64,000 bases of DNA from Cylindrodendrum hubeiense (GCA_014621425.1 JAANBB010000215.1:1-64000), one strand, 5' to 3'. Counted from the stretch's first letter, positions 12,248 to 26,200 are shown. The notes: generated from the letters alone by a model not told the origin. Translations and numbers: made by a program.

Positions 12248-13688
12248 TTAAACCTTTGTTTCCGAGAGTGTCTTTAGCTGCTCGACATACCAAGCCTAGA
12301 TAATATTAGGAAAGGCTCACTTAGTACTTCGGAAGTATATGCACTTACATTATCCATATGAACTTCGACAGCTCGGATACCTATCTGCTTCAAGATCCAT
12401 GGTGCCTCTGTCTTCTTCGCATATAGTGTTACGTCTCCATCATTAATTTCGGGGCCAAAGCCGGTCGTCTTGGGACTCAAGACAGTGGTCTTGGGAAGTA
12501 GAGGGTTAACAATGGCCGGCCTCGCAAGACCAACCATGTCGGAGTCTCCACCGGCGATGGTTTCTTCGATGCCCTGGCAGCTCCGGAAACCGCCGGTAAC
12601 TATTAATGGGACATCTGGTATGTGAGGTTTGATTGCCTTGGCAAAGTCAATGAAGAACGGCTGGTGCACCGCCTTCGGCTGTCCCAACCGCTCTGGCTTG
12701 CTTAACTTATCAGGACCTAAGAACATCTGTGGTCGAATTGTTAGTTAATCGCAACTAGTTGGGTCGAGACAGCGACACTTACAGTGGGGTTCTCAAAGGT
12801 ACCACCACTAATCTCAATGAAATCCAACCCGGCAGATGTAATCAACTTGACCTGCCCAATGCAGTCCTTCAGCTCAGCCTGGAACTGAAGGTCTACCGAG
12901 TTGACGCTCAGTCCCACGCAGAATCTCGTGGGTACCACAGCGCGGACCGCCTTGATGATATCTAACACAATCTTCGCTCTCTTTTCCGGGGTGCCGCCGT
13001 ACGCATCCGTCCGCTGATTCGTCTTCGTGGATAGAAATTGCTCGAGTAGGAATCCGTGGCCAGCATGGATTTCAACACCAGCAAACCCGCTCTCAGCGGC
13101 CAGGCGCGCCGACCGCGCAAACTGATCCACGACAGTTTCAATATCCGAAATACTCATCTCGCGCGGGGTGCCAAATAGCAGCGCCGTTACGGCCTTAGCA
13201 ATAATCCCGGACCCCATCTGAAGCGGCACAGCGCTCGGGGCGATGGGCTTTGCGAAGAACCCGCGTTTCCCGGCGCCAGCGGGAGACTGTCGTCCTGGAT
13301 GGCAGAGCTGCATGACGGCCACCGTGCCATTCTCGCTGCACGCAGCCGCCCAAGGCTTCCAGGCTTCGACGATCTTTTTGTCAGTTAGAGAATGGTCGAC
13401 TGAAAGATCTGTGGCTGTGCAAATGTGTTTGGCGTCGACTTGGACATTGCCTGGGAGGTGTTGGTCAGCTAGTTTCGCTCATCGAGTTGGCAATTTGGTG
13501 CGATGCATACCCGCCAGGACCATGCCCCAGCCACCATCGGCCCAGTGACGATAGAGATTCTGAAATCGCTCATCAGGAAGCGTATTATTAGGGGCCATGC
13601 TCTCAGCCGTGGCTGCCTTGACCAGCCGGTTCGGCAGCGTGAGGCCGCATTTCAGCGTAATTGGCTTCCCTGTGTGTAAGTCCGCCAT
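12248..13688 (-). CDS. Old Yellow Enzyme homologue, putative cluster epimerase (IccE-like)
   Basis: Four exons (13688-13511, 13450-12783, 12726-12349, 12295-12248) give 423 residues, a normal length for NADH:flavin oxidoreductases. Recognisable pieces are the N-terminal strand LHTGKPITLKCGLTLPNRLVKAATAE, the QLCHPGRQS motif, the active-site segment GVEIHAGHGFLLEQFLS with RTDAYGG, the FMN-phosphate motif VTGGF and GLARPAIVNP, and the ending AWYVEQLKTLSETKV. The two FMN/substrate-binding histidines are H188 and H191. The position of the OYE proton-donor Tyr is Phe (F193), which argues against normal ene reduction. In ilicicolin H biosynthesis the OYE homologue IccE epimerises the decalin product. 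Membership in this cluster and that role are inferences from neighbourhood and from the altered residue. It is transcribed in the same direction as the PKS-NRPS, about 540 bp downstream of its stop codon. Confidence 0.85.
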
Positions 13689-14227
13689 GTCGGTTCTATG
13701 TCATCAAGTTCTAGGGATTTCGCTTCTGGCAAAGCGAACTGCGAATTCCCCTCATTATAATCAACAAATCTATTTTAAGCCATCTAAATATTGACCGAAT
13801 ATGCCCCTTTGGGGAATTCTCCGTAATCCCCGAAGGAATATTCCGTTGATGGCGGCGAAATCCCCGTAAATCTCCATCACAACCCCGCGCAATACGTGCT
13901 GACATGATGCACGCCCAGCAGCATCGACGGCGGGTCCCTTCCGCATAGAGGCGTCATCGTTCTTTAATTCAAGACTTTGACTATGGCTGCCTGTCGATGA
14001 TAAGACTAATATGAGGTTTTCTCTAGTTACAGGAAGCGGAGCAAGATTGATGTGCTATTTAACAGAAACTAACGTGTTTCAACATCACGAGTAGTCATCT
14101 CTCACGAGTCATAATTCCTGGGGCACTCTTGATATATTTAATTTCGTCTTTTGTTTATGACAAACCATGGCCTTTACGTAGTAACTTATGACAAAATGAA
14201 ATATCCTAAACTAAACATGCTTGGAAT
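13689..14227. promoter_or_regulatory. Upstream region of the OYE gene with GGATTACGGAG and GGAGATTT motifs
   Basis: This 539-bp spacer is the OYE promoter and also holds the 3' UTR of the PKS-NRPS. On the minus strand it contains GGATTACGGAG (13829-13819) and the tandem GGAGATTTACGG / GGGGATTTCGCCG (13875-13853). Near-copies are found in the other cluster promoters (30174-30184 and 26911-26923). CGG triplets are typical of Zn2Cys6 binding sites. The regulatory role is inference. Confidence 0.45.
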
Positions 14228-17200
14228 TTACTTCTCTCCCAAGTAAGGGAACACCATAGGTGCTCCTGTATCCAAGATACCCTCTAAGTACGCAGTGATC
14301 AGGGGGTCGATGCCCGCATCAGCCGCGCGATGCATCCATTCTGACATATCCACCTCCTCAAAACTGCCCCCGTAAATAGTTTCCATATGCGCCCGGAACT
14401 CGTTAATTGGCACCTTAACTCCTCCAGAGTGATGTTTAAACTGGATCGCCGCGACGTCGTCGATACCAGCTTGGGCAAGTTTTAGTGCCTCTTCCGCGAT
14501 CTCGTCCACAATGTTTTCCACCTTTCCGAAGTCCATGTATCCTCCAACATTGTCTAGGTGCGGGACGCACCGCATTGCGACAGAATACCGCAAGATGGCG
14601 TTCAGCGCATCTGAGTTGGGAGCATGCTCGCTGACCACCACACATGGTCGGTGCACAGAGACAGTCAATCGCGGCCCGGAAACTTGCTGCATGTGGGAAA
14701 CGAGGTTCTCTAGGAAGCCTTCGCCCGCCCACTTGGTCGCTGTGTATCCCTCGAGGCCGTTCGTCGCCGGGGCAAAGGCGGCGACAGAGCCCGGTAGCGG
14801 AGCTGTGTTGCCAGACAAGAGAATCACGCGGTTCGACGATAAGAAGAGCAGCGGGATTGAGCGCGGCATGGCAAGCGAAGCGAGGAAGTGAGTTGACAGT
14901 AGGTTGGGTGTGCGTAGGGAATCATAATTGTTGAGGCAGTGACCGCTGGAGCCTGCGTGGATGATGACATCGACAGTTTGCTCCAGGTTCTCGCGCTCTT
15001 CCGCTTTAAGTCCCAGAGTTGACGAGAGTAGACTTCCCTTGTAACACTTGACCTTTCCATCATGGGGCAGTTGATGCTGGTCATCGGCCAACACTGCAAC
15101 ACAATGAACTTTGCTCACCGCCGGTGATTTCAGCAAAGCTTGGAGGAGATTTCTACCGAGGAAGCTCGTCGTGCCAGTCATCAAGACCTCGATCCCATCC
15201 GACTTGGTCGACCTCAGGTTCTTCGTTGGTGCAGGAAGTTCCTGGATTTGGTTCAGCAACTGGTTCGGAATAGAGGTCTCCGCATCCCAGTCAATCTCCT
15301 TTTCAGTGTCGTCGGCCTGAACATCTTGTTGCTCATCAATGCGTCGGGCCATTTCCCGGAGCGTACTGGCCTGGTAGAGAGTTCGCGTTGAGATGACCAC
15401 ACCAATTGACTCCCTGATTGCGGCCTGAAGCTTCATCATCAACAGCGAGTTGCCGCCGAGCAGGAAAAAGTCTGACGACGGGGTGATGCGAGCTGTAGTG
15501 GCTACCTCAGGTAGAACACGCTCCCAAAGGAGCCGAACCTCGCCTTCGCGGATCGTCATTTTCTCGTGAGCCCTATTCGAGTTTCTCTCGGGAAGAGGAA
15601 GAGCGCCGATGGCCTTGCGGTCGAGTTTGCCATTAGAATTAGTGGGCATTGTGGCGAGGATGACAATTGCGGCTGGGATGAAATACTGCGGCAGCCTCAG
15701 ACGACCGAGGATCTGGGTCAACTCTTCCTCGCTAGCATCATCTTTGCCTGGGGACAATGTAGCATGCGCAATCAGAATATCTCCTCTCTGGGAGACGACC
15801 ACGGTAGAAAGGATGCCAACAGAAGCTTGAATAAGCGCAGATTCAACTTCCTGGAGCTCGATGCGTAGACCACGCAGCTTGACCTGGGTGTCACCGTCCA
15901 GACGACCGAGGCACAGCAGAGTTCCGTCGGACATGAGTCGTCCTTGATCGCCCGTACGGTACATCCGTCGGCCTGTGACCTTCTGCTGTGTGCTAGAAAT
16001 ATCTTTGATGAACTTGCGATTTGTCTCGTCCGCCAAGTTCAAGTATCCCAGGGCCACTCCCGCACCACCGATGCAGATCTCTCCGGTGTGCTGAGCAGGC
16101 TGAGGCGTACCCGATGCATCGATGATGCACACTGAATAGTTTGGCAGCGCTTTGCCAACGGCAAACTCAGTTATATCGTCCTTCGCCTGATTCTCGTTCA
16201 GTTCGATGTTCTGGAAAGTGGCTGCAGCAGTGATCTCAGTAGGTCCATAGCAGTTGGTCAATCTCAAGCCTGTAAGGCCAAGACGACGTAGTTCACTCTT
16301 CAACTGCTGAGAAACCTGTTCACCACCCATGCACACATGTCGCCACGACGTGTTCTCTGCCAGTGATGCCTCTCCATAGCGCAGCCAGGCGAGGTATTCG
16401 GACGGAGTGGCAATGGTGAACGAGACTCGTTCGCGGCTCACCAGACTTGTCAGCTCAACCGGGTCGCGCCTCATCTCGGACGGCGCAATGACAAGGAGTC
16501 CACCGTTGGCAAGGGCACAGAAGGTCTGCACTAACGACATGTCAAAGCCCAGAGAGCTCTGCTGGAGGACAGACTCCTGACCCAATTCCAGCAAATGTGT
16601 CTTCAATGCGAGGTGGTTGACAAAGTTGGCCTGTGAGAGGAAGATGCCCTTAGGCGTACCCGTTGAGCCGCTAGTGAATAGCAAGACAGCGGGCGCACCT
16701 GGCTCTGCGGTACAAGGAATCTCCTTCTCACACACTTCAGGAATGTCATCGATGCGCACTTGTCGAATGGGAGCTTTGATCTCGTTGCCAAGATTGCGAA
16801 CCAACTCCTCGGTAGCAGAGTGGGATAGAAGCAGTGCTGGCTTGCAGCTTTGTACCATAGCAGCGTGGCGGGCAGTGGGCAAGCTTGTGTCCAAGGGAAC
16901 ATATACAGCTCCGATATGGAGCACTGCTAACATGGCGACTGTGACATCGACCGTTGGCTCGCAGAGAACTGCGATATGAGAGCCGGCCACGCATCCTGCC
17001 TGAAGAATTGCATCTGCTACGGCGTTGATGCGGATCGCCAGGTCGGAATATGATAACGTGACTGCCTTGTCCTTGATCGCAGACTTGTCGGAGTAGAGGC
17101 GGCAGGTATCCAAAACTCGCTGAGACATTGTAGATGGCCATCCGAACTGCATTTCTGGACCCTTTCCAAGCTCAAGCGCCTGGGTGACCTGGGAAATGTC

Positions 17201-20200
17201 GTGGATCGCACACTCACTGATATCCATGTGCGGATCAGTCGCAAAGCTGTCCAGTAGACGCACGTACGAGTCCAATATGGTGCGGCAGCCTTCGGAGTTG
17301 TACAAGGAGGCTTGGCAGTGAATCTCGATCATACAACCAGAACCCATGTCGGTAATACCCAAGCTGATGTCGTATGGGTTATCGGCATCTTTGGCACCCG
17401 CCAACGTCATCTGGCAGTCGCCCAGAGGAAGCTCCCAGACCGACCCTGTGCGGTAGTTGACCGCGGCTTGGAACAGGGGCGTGCTCGCAGACGATCGAGG
17501 AGCCTTGACCTTGTCGAGGATCATGTCGAAGGGTACTGCAGCATGAGCAAATGCTGCGAGGGCCTTCCTAGAAGCGGATCGTGCCACATTTGCAAAGCTA
17601 GTATGGCTGGGTACCTGAGAGCGGACAGGAAGCATGTTGATGAAGCAGCCAACCGTCTGAGCGAAACGAGCATCGTCGCGGTTGGCATCGACAACGCCAA
17701 TGCAGATGTCTTCCGTGTTGGCGTAGCGAGCTAGCAAGACTTGCATGACAGAGAGGTGGAAATGGAACGGATTGATTCGAAGACGTTTGCAAGTCTCTTT
17801 GAGCGCGGTGAATTGTCTGTCTTCCAGCTGTTGGTACTCGTGGTGGCTCTCCTTGCTTGGTTCTGCTGGTCGGGTGTTGACATGGGCCATTGGTAGTAGC
17901 GGGAGGGTATCAGGGGGTGTTGCAAACTCAGCTTGCCAAAATTGGAGGTGCTCATCATGGACCCCGGCTTTTTCCTGCTCCAGCTGAAGCGAGGTGTAGT
18001 CGATGTAGGAGCCAGCACTCTTATCCAGCAACTGCATCTTGTACGCTTTGTTTAGGTCGTGGACGAAGACGTGCCAGCCCACAACATCCATCACAAGATG
18101 GTGGTATCCGTAGATGATGTCATGTTCCTCGGAGTTATGGCTGAGTACAGTCACTCCGAAGGTTTGGCCATTCTCGAGATCCCATGCACGAGTCTTGAGT
18201 CGGGCGAGTTCGGCCTCCACGTCGCTATTGGTGGCATCGGATATGTGTTTGAGTTCGTACAGAGACGAGCTCATGACTCCCTGCATAGGTTGTCCATCGC
18301 CGAGTCTTTGGTAGAAGCGCATTCGAATGCACTCGTGGTGGTGTGTGGTGATTTGCAGTGCGTGTCGTAGTCGTGCCATACTCAAGGGGCCTTGGGTACG
18401 GTAGTGAAAGGTCATGTTAAAGGCTGCCGGGTCCTCGAGGTGCTTGGACAGAAACCAGATGCGCGACTGAGCTGTCGACATTACTTCTTCGCGAATCGTC
18501 TCCGGCTTGGCGATTTCTTCCTTGGGCTCGGCGGTTTCAGAAGAGCTTGTGTTCACTGAGGCGGCATCAGCGTCACTGTACTCGTCCTTGGCGACCAAGG
18601 TACCGCTGCTGGAAGAACCTACTTTTCTGGATGGAGTTGACCTCCCGGAACCTTCTGTGTCGGATGCACTAGCACTGCCAGAGTCTGATGTCTTGCTGGC
18701 AGTGCCGAGCGACTCAGAAATAGACGGTGTCTTGCTGGCAGTTGAAATAGGAACGACCAACTTGGCAGTCTTCTCATCTGTTGCCTCGTCCTGCTTGGCT
18801 GCTTCCTTCTTCTTCATGTTGATGGCCATGACCTTCTTTGTTGCCCAGGTACAAACCTGGATCACGGTATCGCCTCCAAGAATCTTCACCACAGCCACCT
18901 CGGCACCTAGCTCCTTCAAGAACCAGGTTCGAATCTCGACCGCGACCAACGAGTCAATGCCCAAATCAATGATGGCACGCTGAATGTTGACGCTGTCGGT
19001 GGGTAGCTGTAGGATGGACTCTAACTTGCTGCAGAAGGCCTTGACGACGGCAGCGACAGCCTCCTCCTCATCCTCCGCCTCCTCAACCTGCTTTCGGACA
19101 TTGTCAGCATTACTTGTGCCACGGTGTTGATTCTGCGTCTGCAGTGTGGTGGGCGGCACGAAGTGCGAGAAACGTGGGTTAGTCAACCAAAGGGGGTGCT
19201 TCTCGGGCGCCAGTGGTTCCGTGAAGGTCTCAAGACCCATGATGATGTCGGCCGAGCCAGAGACGTTACCGGGCTTTCCACCTCTGATGGCTTCGGCAAA
19301 CGCATGGTGCACATCCGTCTCGGACAGAGGCATCAAGCGCACGTTTCTGAAATGCTGATCGAGTTGACGGTCTCGGTCTTGGCGCGTCACGTAGCCAACA
19401 TCGGAAATGTAACCAACGTGGACAACAGAGCCTGTGAGGCCTCTTGCGCGGCGCTGGGCAACCAGGCTTGTCATGAAGAGGTTGGCAGCGTGGTAGTTGG
19501 CTTGTCCAATGTTTCCGATGACAGTCGCGACGGATGAAAGCAGAACGAAAAAGTCCAGCGGCATATCGCCAAACACGGAGTCGAGGTGCTCAGTGCCGTA
19601 TACCTTAGCCGCGAGGGTGTTGTTGAGCTGATCGACATCCATGTCGATGAAGAGCTTGTCAGACAATACCATGGCAGCATTGCACACACCCGCGATGGGA
19701 GGCAAGGTATCCTTGACCAACCGAACAACATTCTCAACAGACTCTCTCTTAGAGACATCCATCGACATGACGTGCAGTGTCGCATTGGCACGGCGTGCAT
19801 CCTCAAGCAGACTTTCATCAATCTTGGGGTTTCGACTCGTGATGACCAAGTGCTTCGCGCCATTGCGAATCATCCATTGGCAAATGGAGAGACCCAGACC
19901 GCCTGCCATGCCGACCATGAAATAGGTCATGTCTGGCTTGAATATTCCTTGAAGGTTGAGAGGTCGAATAGTCATGAGCAGAGACTCCTTTTCTTGCCAA
20001 TCGGTCACGTATCTCTTATGCGTGAGCGATGATGCATCAGCACCTGCCAGCTCGGCAGCCTTGATCGTAACAAAGTCTTGGATTTGTTGCTGGCCCGTGG
20101 TGGCTGAGTCCTTGGCCTTGGAGTATGCTTCATGCAACACCGCCACTCTACCCTTCTCTGTCGTCCGGAAAGCTTCTCGCAGCAAATCTGCATCGAGCTC

Positions 20201-23200
20201 CCGCGCGACACAACCCAGCGGGACAGAAGCGAGAAGCGTGTTTGCAGCGGATGATGCACCTGAGTCTGAGGAAGCCGAGTAGCCAGAGCAATCGACATAG
20301 AGCTGGATATCACGGGGCAAGACCCTGGAAACCGCGCGCTTCGATGCATTTGCGTGGACCTTGATCCATGAATCAGGGGCGTCTGAGCGTGAAGTAGCAA
20401 AGTGGGCCTGTCCTCCCTGGGTTGCAAGTTCGGTAGCGATCAAAGCTGCCAATGGTTCTTCGGCCTGGTACAGGAGTGTCTGATGGGATCCAGGTGACAA
20501 AATTGCGACAGCTTGCGCAAGCAGATTGTTGGCCACTGCAGCAAGAATGGCGGGCGTGCACCCATCGTCAATGGTAACAAGGTGCTCAGAGTCCACATCA
20601 ACAACAGAAGCGTTGTGTTTAGAAAGTGCCAAAACCGGAGTGGTAGACTCAGACCCCTGAAGGTCTCCATAGCTGAGATAGATGCCATTGCCGTTCGCGG
20701 TGGGGATGTGGAAGGCATATTTGACTTGTACTCGGTTATGCGGGGCATGTTCCTCCTGCAAGTCGGCAGCTTGGAGCCTCATCTTGGCTGGTCCCGCAAC
20801 AGCCTGAACAGGAACATCAATGGCGTTCACTGTTTTGGTAACAGCGCGCCTTGACGCGTTGTACAGCTCATTCAGGGGCTTGTTTGGTACCACTCGCGGG
20901 ATCATGTTCTGGCCATCAGCGAGAATCTCCATCTCCGGCTCCTGCGACCACAAAAGGTGACGGTTATCGCCCTCCTCTGTTGCTCTCAGGCGCAAGAATG
21001 ATTCGACGCAGTTCTTCGCCGCGACTGAATGTGCTGCTCCGGACTCGATGCCGAGGATCTGCAAGTTCAGCTGCGGCAGCTCGGAAGGCACAATACGCGC
21101 GATGCCAAGGAAGATGCTCGTTCGCGGAGTGTGAGACTTGCCTGCGCCAGTCACCCAGAGCATGTTCTTGGCACTCATCATGAGACTCTTCAGAATGGCG
21201 ATCCGCTCCGCAGTCATGGGAGTGGCGAAAAGGGGCTCGTCGGCCTCCTGAAGGCAAATCACATCCATCCTGGGGGTCAGCTTTGCAGCGTCAATTTCGT
21301 CGATGCTGCCGACAGTTTGGACATGACGCTTCCACGGCCTCGGAAGAAGCTTCTGGATTTCGCTCATCATCTTCGTTGTCGTGAGCTTCTTCCCGCCGAT
21401 GATCAGAAGCGGCTCCGATAGAGGAGGGAGCTCGGACATGAAAGAGAGCGGCTCGCGCATACGCAAGAAGTCATCGTCGATAGCCTGGCTGACAATCAGC
21501 GAGTTGCAGTGCTTGGTCTCGTCTGTCAAATCATGCATGACGGTGTCGGCTCCTGAAAATCCTGTCTTGTCCAGGAGTACGTCCCAGTCCACGACAGATA
21601 CTCCAGGGCCAAGTGGTCGACCATCATCTGCACCCAGCCACCATCCAGGAAGACCGCCCAGGATGAAGGTCACACGGACACTCTGCATTCCCGTCACTTC
21701 CATCAGAACGAGGAAGCCACCCGGCTTGAGAAGAGCCCTGGCATTGCGCAGTGTCGTCTCCAGGGAGCGAGTAGCATGGAGCACATTGGCCGCAATGATG
21801 ACGTCGTATGAGTGTTCCTCGAAGCCCTGTGCTGCGGGCTCCTTCTCCACATCAAGGATTCTAAAGGCCATCTTGTTTGCAAAGTCGGAGAATTTCTCGG
21901 CCGCATTGGGGAAGAAGCCAGACGAGATATCGGTGTAGGTGTACGACTCGTAGGCGTTGTTGATTGCGTTGAGAACACTCCAGGTCTATTTGTCGAGTCA
22001 GTATCATCGTAGACTAATATTAGAAAACGTATCCTAAGATCATGACTTACCGTTCCACCTGTTCCAGCACCAATCTCCAGGATGTTGCAGCGCGGAAACT
22101 TGAAAGTGATCTGCTCCAGGACATCTGCAATGCTTTGGTTGATGGGGGCAGATGCGCAGTTGTCCATGTAGAAGCGGTCCAGCATCTCGTCCTCCTGCAT
22201 GACCTCCAGCAATTGAGTCTTGCCTCTGACAACGTCGACCAGATTCTCACCCACAGCATGAAGTAGCTGCAAATCGATCGAGTCAGGGTGCTCAGCAGTG
22301 ATGTCATCTAGCACCGATTGCTCGTCGGCGAGCCACTCACTCGGCAAGACAGGGTGCTGGTCATTCTTGATGGTCGCCAGGTGCTTCTCAAAGGCTCCAA
22401 ACATGCGCTGATGAAACCATTGGAGTCCTGCCCTTTCGTCGACGCCAATTTGGCTCGCAATACGCTTGATGTAGAACAGCGCGACGCGCTCGATGTTCAC
22501 GGCCAGGCGAGTTGCTTCAGCATCCTTGACGGGGTCGCGAACAGGATCATCCAGTCCTTGAGGATCATAACTTCCCCAGACAGTCTTGGAAAAGATAAGC
22601 TGGTCTTGGGAGGCATCCTGCTCGCCGACCATCTTCGTAGCAAGGCCTTCAACCTGCAGGAATGTCTCTCCAGTCACAGCATCGTACACATTCAGATCTC
22701 CCGTGAGTGAGGTGGCGGTCTGGCCAACAACCCAGGACTCAAAGTCGGCCTTGATATCACCTCCGCCCTCTGGTTTCAGGATTTGCACAGATGGGCTGAC
22801 ACGAACTCGGGTAATGTGAGACGGCAGCAATGCGGAAGTAATCTGGCGACTAGCCGGATGCGCGCGGGCAATGAACAGGGTTTGGAAGGCAACATCGAGC
22901 ATCGCCGGATGAACAGCATACTCGTCGCTCAAGGAACCCTCGTCCCATGTTCCAGTTGCGGCGGCATAGTTGAGGCATCTCTTGCTCTCGGTGATGCTTC
23001 GGAAAACGCCGGAGTATTTGAGATCAATTCCCGCAAACATCTTGTAGACTCGCTGACCGTCGACATTGACCAGGTTCGGGGGCAGTGGATCTTTTGGCGG
23101 CAGCAATTCCCCAGCATCAGAGTCCGTTCCGAGATGAACAGCAAGATCACCACTGCAAGTATGCACCATCGAGCCACTCGACTGGTCGTTGCAGATATAG

Positions 23201-26200
23201 TACGAAAACTTGGCCCGCAAAATGCGATCGGATGGCGAATTGCTGAGCAACCGCGCGGTGAATAGGGTCTCGACGCCTTCCTGGTTATCAGGCACAACGA
23301 CAGGACGGAGAATGTCCACATTCTCAACGTCCAAAAGTCGGATTGAGTTACCGGTCAAAGCCGCGAGATGCTTTCCGGCTTCAACCGCCACTGAGATGTA
23401 GGCGGCGCCTGGAAGCAGCACTTCGTCCAGAACCTCGTGACCACGGACCCAGGGCATTTCACTTAGCTTGAGCACGTTTCGCCAGCGGAGCTCGTGATCA
23501 TTGTCATCCGGTGTGCGACGTCCCAGAAGTTCGTGGCCGGTGTCTTTGCCAGTGCGGTATCTCCTAGAAATACGAGACTCGCGCCAGTAGTCCTTGTCGT
23601 GGTCCCAGGAGTACCCAGGAAGGTCCTTGGTCACCTTGGGAGCAGGCGGCTCAGACTCGTAAAACGCCTTGCGGTAACCGGCAAAGTCAACAAAAGACGG
23701 GCCAAGCTGTGCCCAGCTAACACCCAGGGCTGCGGAAAAGGCCTCAACGTCACTGCCACTGCGCTTCAGTGCACCTGTGTACAGAGGAGCAGAGCCGTAA
23801 GCTGCTTTGAGAGTCTGCTCCGTAGGACCCTTGAGTGCGGGATGAGGGCCAACTTCAATGGCCAAGTCGAAGGGGCCTCCGTGCCAGATTGATGACTCAA
23901 CGGCCTGAGAGAAGAGCACAGTTTGGACCATGTTCGCCACCCAGTAGGAGCCCTTGAGCGGGCTCAGGTCACGCTTGATAAGTTCCGCATCACCGCGGAC
24001 ACTGGAGTTCCAGACGCAACGGCCAGGCTTCGGGGCCCGAACCTCAATGTCACAGGCCAGCAGCGACTGAAGGTACGGCTCAGCACAAAGCTGCATGTGG
24101 TGCGAATGGTACGCGGTGTCCACCTTCAGCTGTCGAGCAAATATGTTGTCTTTGTCGAGTTGCTCCTTGGCTTCCTTGATTGCGTTGATGTCTCCTGAGA
24201 GAGTCACGCTCTGCGGCGCGTTGCTGGCAGCCACTTGGATGCGACCCTGGAACTCGGGGCGGGAGCAAAACTGAGTGGCCTTTTCGAATGAGAGTCCAGC
24301 CGCCAGCATGCCTCCGCGTTCACCGTCAGGGCCAGTTGCAAGCTTAGCGTGGAAGCCTCGGTAGTAGGAAATCTGCATTGCGCCCTTGAGGGTGATGATG
24401 CCAGACACATACGTAGCAGCAATCTCTCCAGAAGAATGGCCTACAACAGCATCAAACTCAACACCGGCGGCCGTGAGTAGGTTGACTAAGGCGAGTTGTA
24501 CGGCTGTGCACAAAGGCTGGGAAATCACTGCCTCGGATAGCCGTGAGGAGGAGGCATCCGCTGTCAGTTCCTGCATCAGGGACCATTCAGGGGCATCGCC
24601 TTCGGGCAGAGCCTTCAAAACTGCCTCGCATTCTTCGATCGTCTTGCGGAAAAGAGGTGATTTTCTGATCAGTTCGCGTCCCATAGCAGGCCACTGCGCA
24701 CCTTGGCCAGTGAAAACTCCAAGAACACCAGGGGCCTCGTTTTGGTTGACGAGCTGCGGTTGGTGGCCAATAGCAGAGCTTGAGGCTTTCTCATGGGTTT
24801 TGATGAAATTGGCCATGTTCTCCAGGACAGCATCTCGCGAGGCACCGGAGAAATGGGTTCGAACCCGATGAGTAGTTCGTCGAGTCTGAAGCAACCAGGC
24901 GAGGTCCTGGAGATCGAGCGAAGGATTTTGTGTCAGGTGCTCCAGATAAGCCTGGACAGTTCGCAAGAGCGATGATCCAGACCCAGCTGAGAATAGAAGA
25001 GGGCCCAGAGCACCCTCAGTGAATTTCTCGGAGTTTTCACCTTGCTCAGTTACGCTGCTAGATACGGAACCATTGTCATAGCTTTCGAGGATGGCATGGG
25101 CATTCGTGCCTCCAAATCCGAAACTGTTGACACTCGCTCGGGCGGGAGCTCCAGCGGCCAATTTAGGCCATGGCAACGCTTTCGTTGTAATCTGCATCGG
25201 GCCATAAAAGGGCTTGATGGCGGGGTTGAGTTCGTTGAAGAGGAGGTTAGGTGGGATGGTACGGTTCTTGAGCGCGAGGAGCGCCCTCATGACACCAGCA
25301 AGACCGGCGCAACCTTCCAGATGGCCTATAATAGTCTTGATTGATCCCACATAGAGAGGGTTGTCGGAGGATATCTCACCGCCCAACAACGACTCGCTGA
25401 TGGCCCGCGCTTCAACGGGATCACCAGCTGGGGTTCCGGTGCCGTGGCACTCGAAGTATTGAGGCCTATCCTTGACCGGGTCGAGGCCAGCACGGAGGTA
25501 GGTTTGGCGAATGAGCGCGGCTTGCGCGGGAGCATAAGGCATCGTGATGCCAGAGCTCTGGCCGTCTGAGTTGACTCCAGTGCTTCGAACAATGCCTTCA
25601 ATATGGTCGCCATCCCTCAGGGCGCGGCTCAGGGGCTTAAGAAGAAGCGCGGCTGTGCCCTCGCCACGGGCGTAACCATTGGCAGACTTGTCCCACATGC
25701 GAGACTGGGAGTCGGGCGACAGCATGTGAAGCTTCGACTCGGTAATATAAGGAGAGGGGTCAAAAATGAGGTTGACTCCGGCAACAACAGCAGTTTCGCA
25801 GTCACCGCTGAGCAACCCCTGGGCAGCGTGGTGTAGGGCAACCAGCGAGCTGGAACATGCCGTATCGATGGTCTCTGATGGACCCTTGAGGTCGAAAACA
25901 TATGAAATTCGGTTTGAGATGATGCTGTTGGCTGTTCCGGTCGCGTTGTACTTGGACAAGGTCTCGGGGTCGCGAAGCTGGATGAAAGAGTAGTCGGCGG
26001 TCATGACACCAACATGAACCGAGGTCAAGGAGCCCTTGAGCTGATCGAGGGTTACGCCGGCCGACTCGAATGATTCATAGACGGTTTCTAACAATAATCG
26101 CTGTTGAGGGTCCATTCCGGCCGCCTCTAGGGGGCTAATTCCAAAGAATGAGGCATCGAAAAGTCGAGTGTTCTCTTCGAGGAGATATGATTTGTTGCCC

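Noticed and set aside
12063..12293. Minus-strand frame read as a C-terminal extension of the OYE gene
   Set aside because: Splicing in phase 0 to 12295 gives AWYVEQLKTL, a family-like OYE ending, with a stop at 12248; the longer frame is out of phase and Pro-rich without similarity.
16617..16979. Plus-strand frames throughout the PKS-NRPS region (e.g. here and 18507-18983, 24386-24871)
   Set aside because: They are shadows of the long minus-strand coding region, with no domain of their own.
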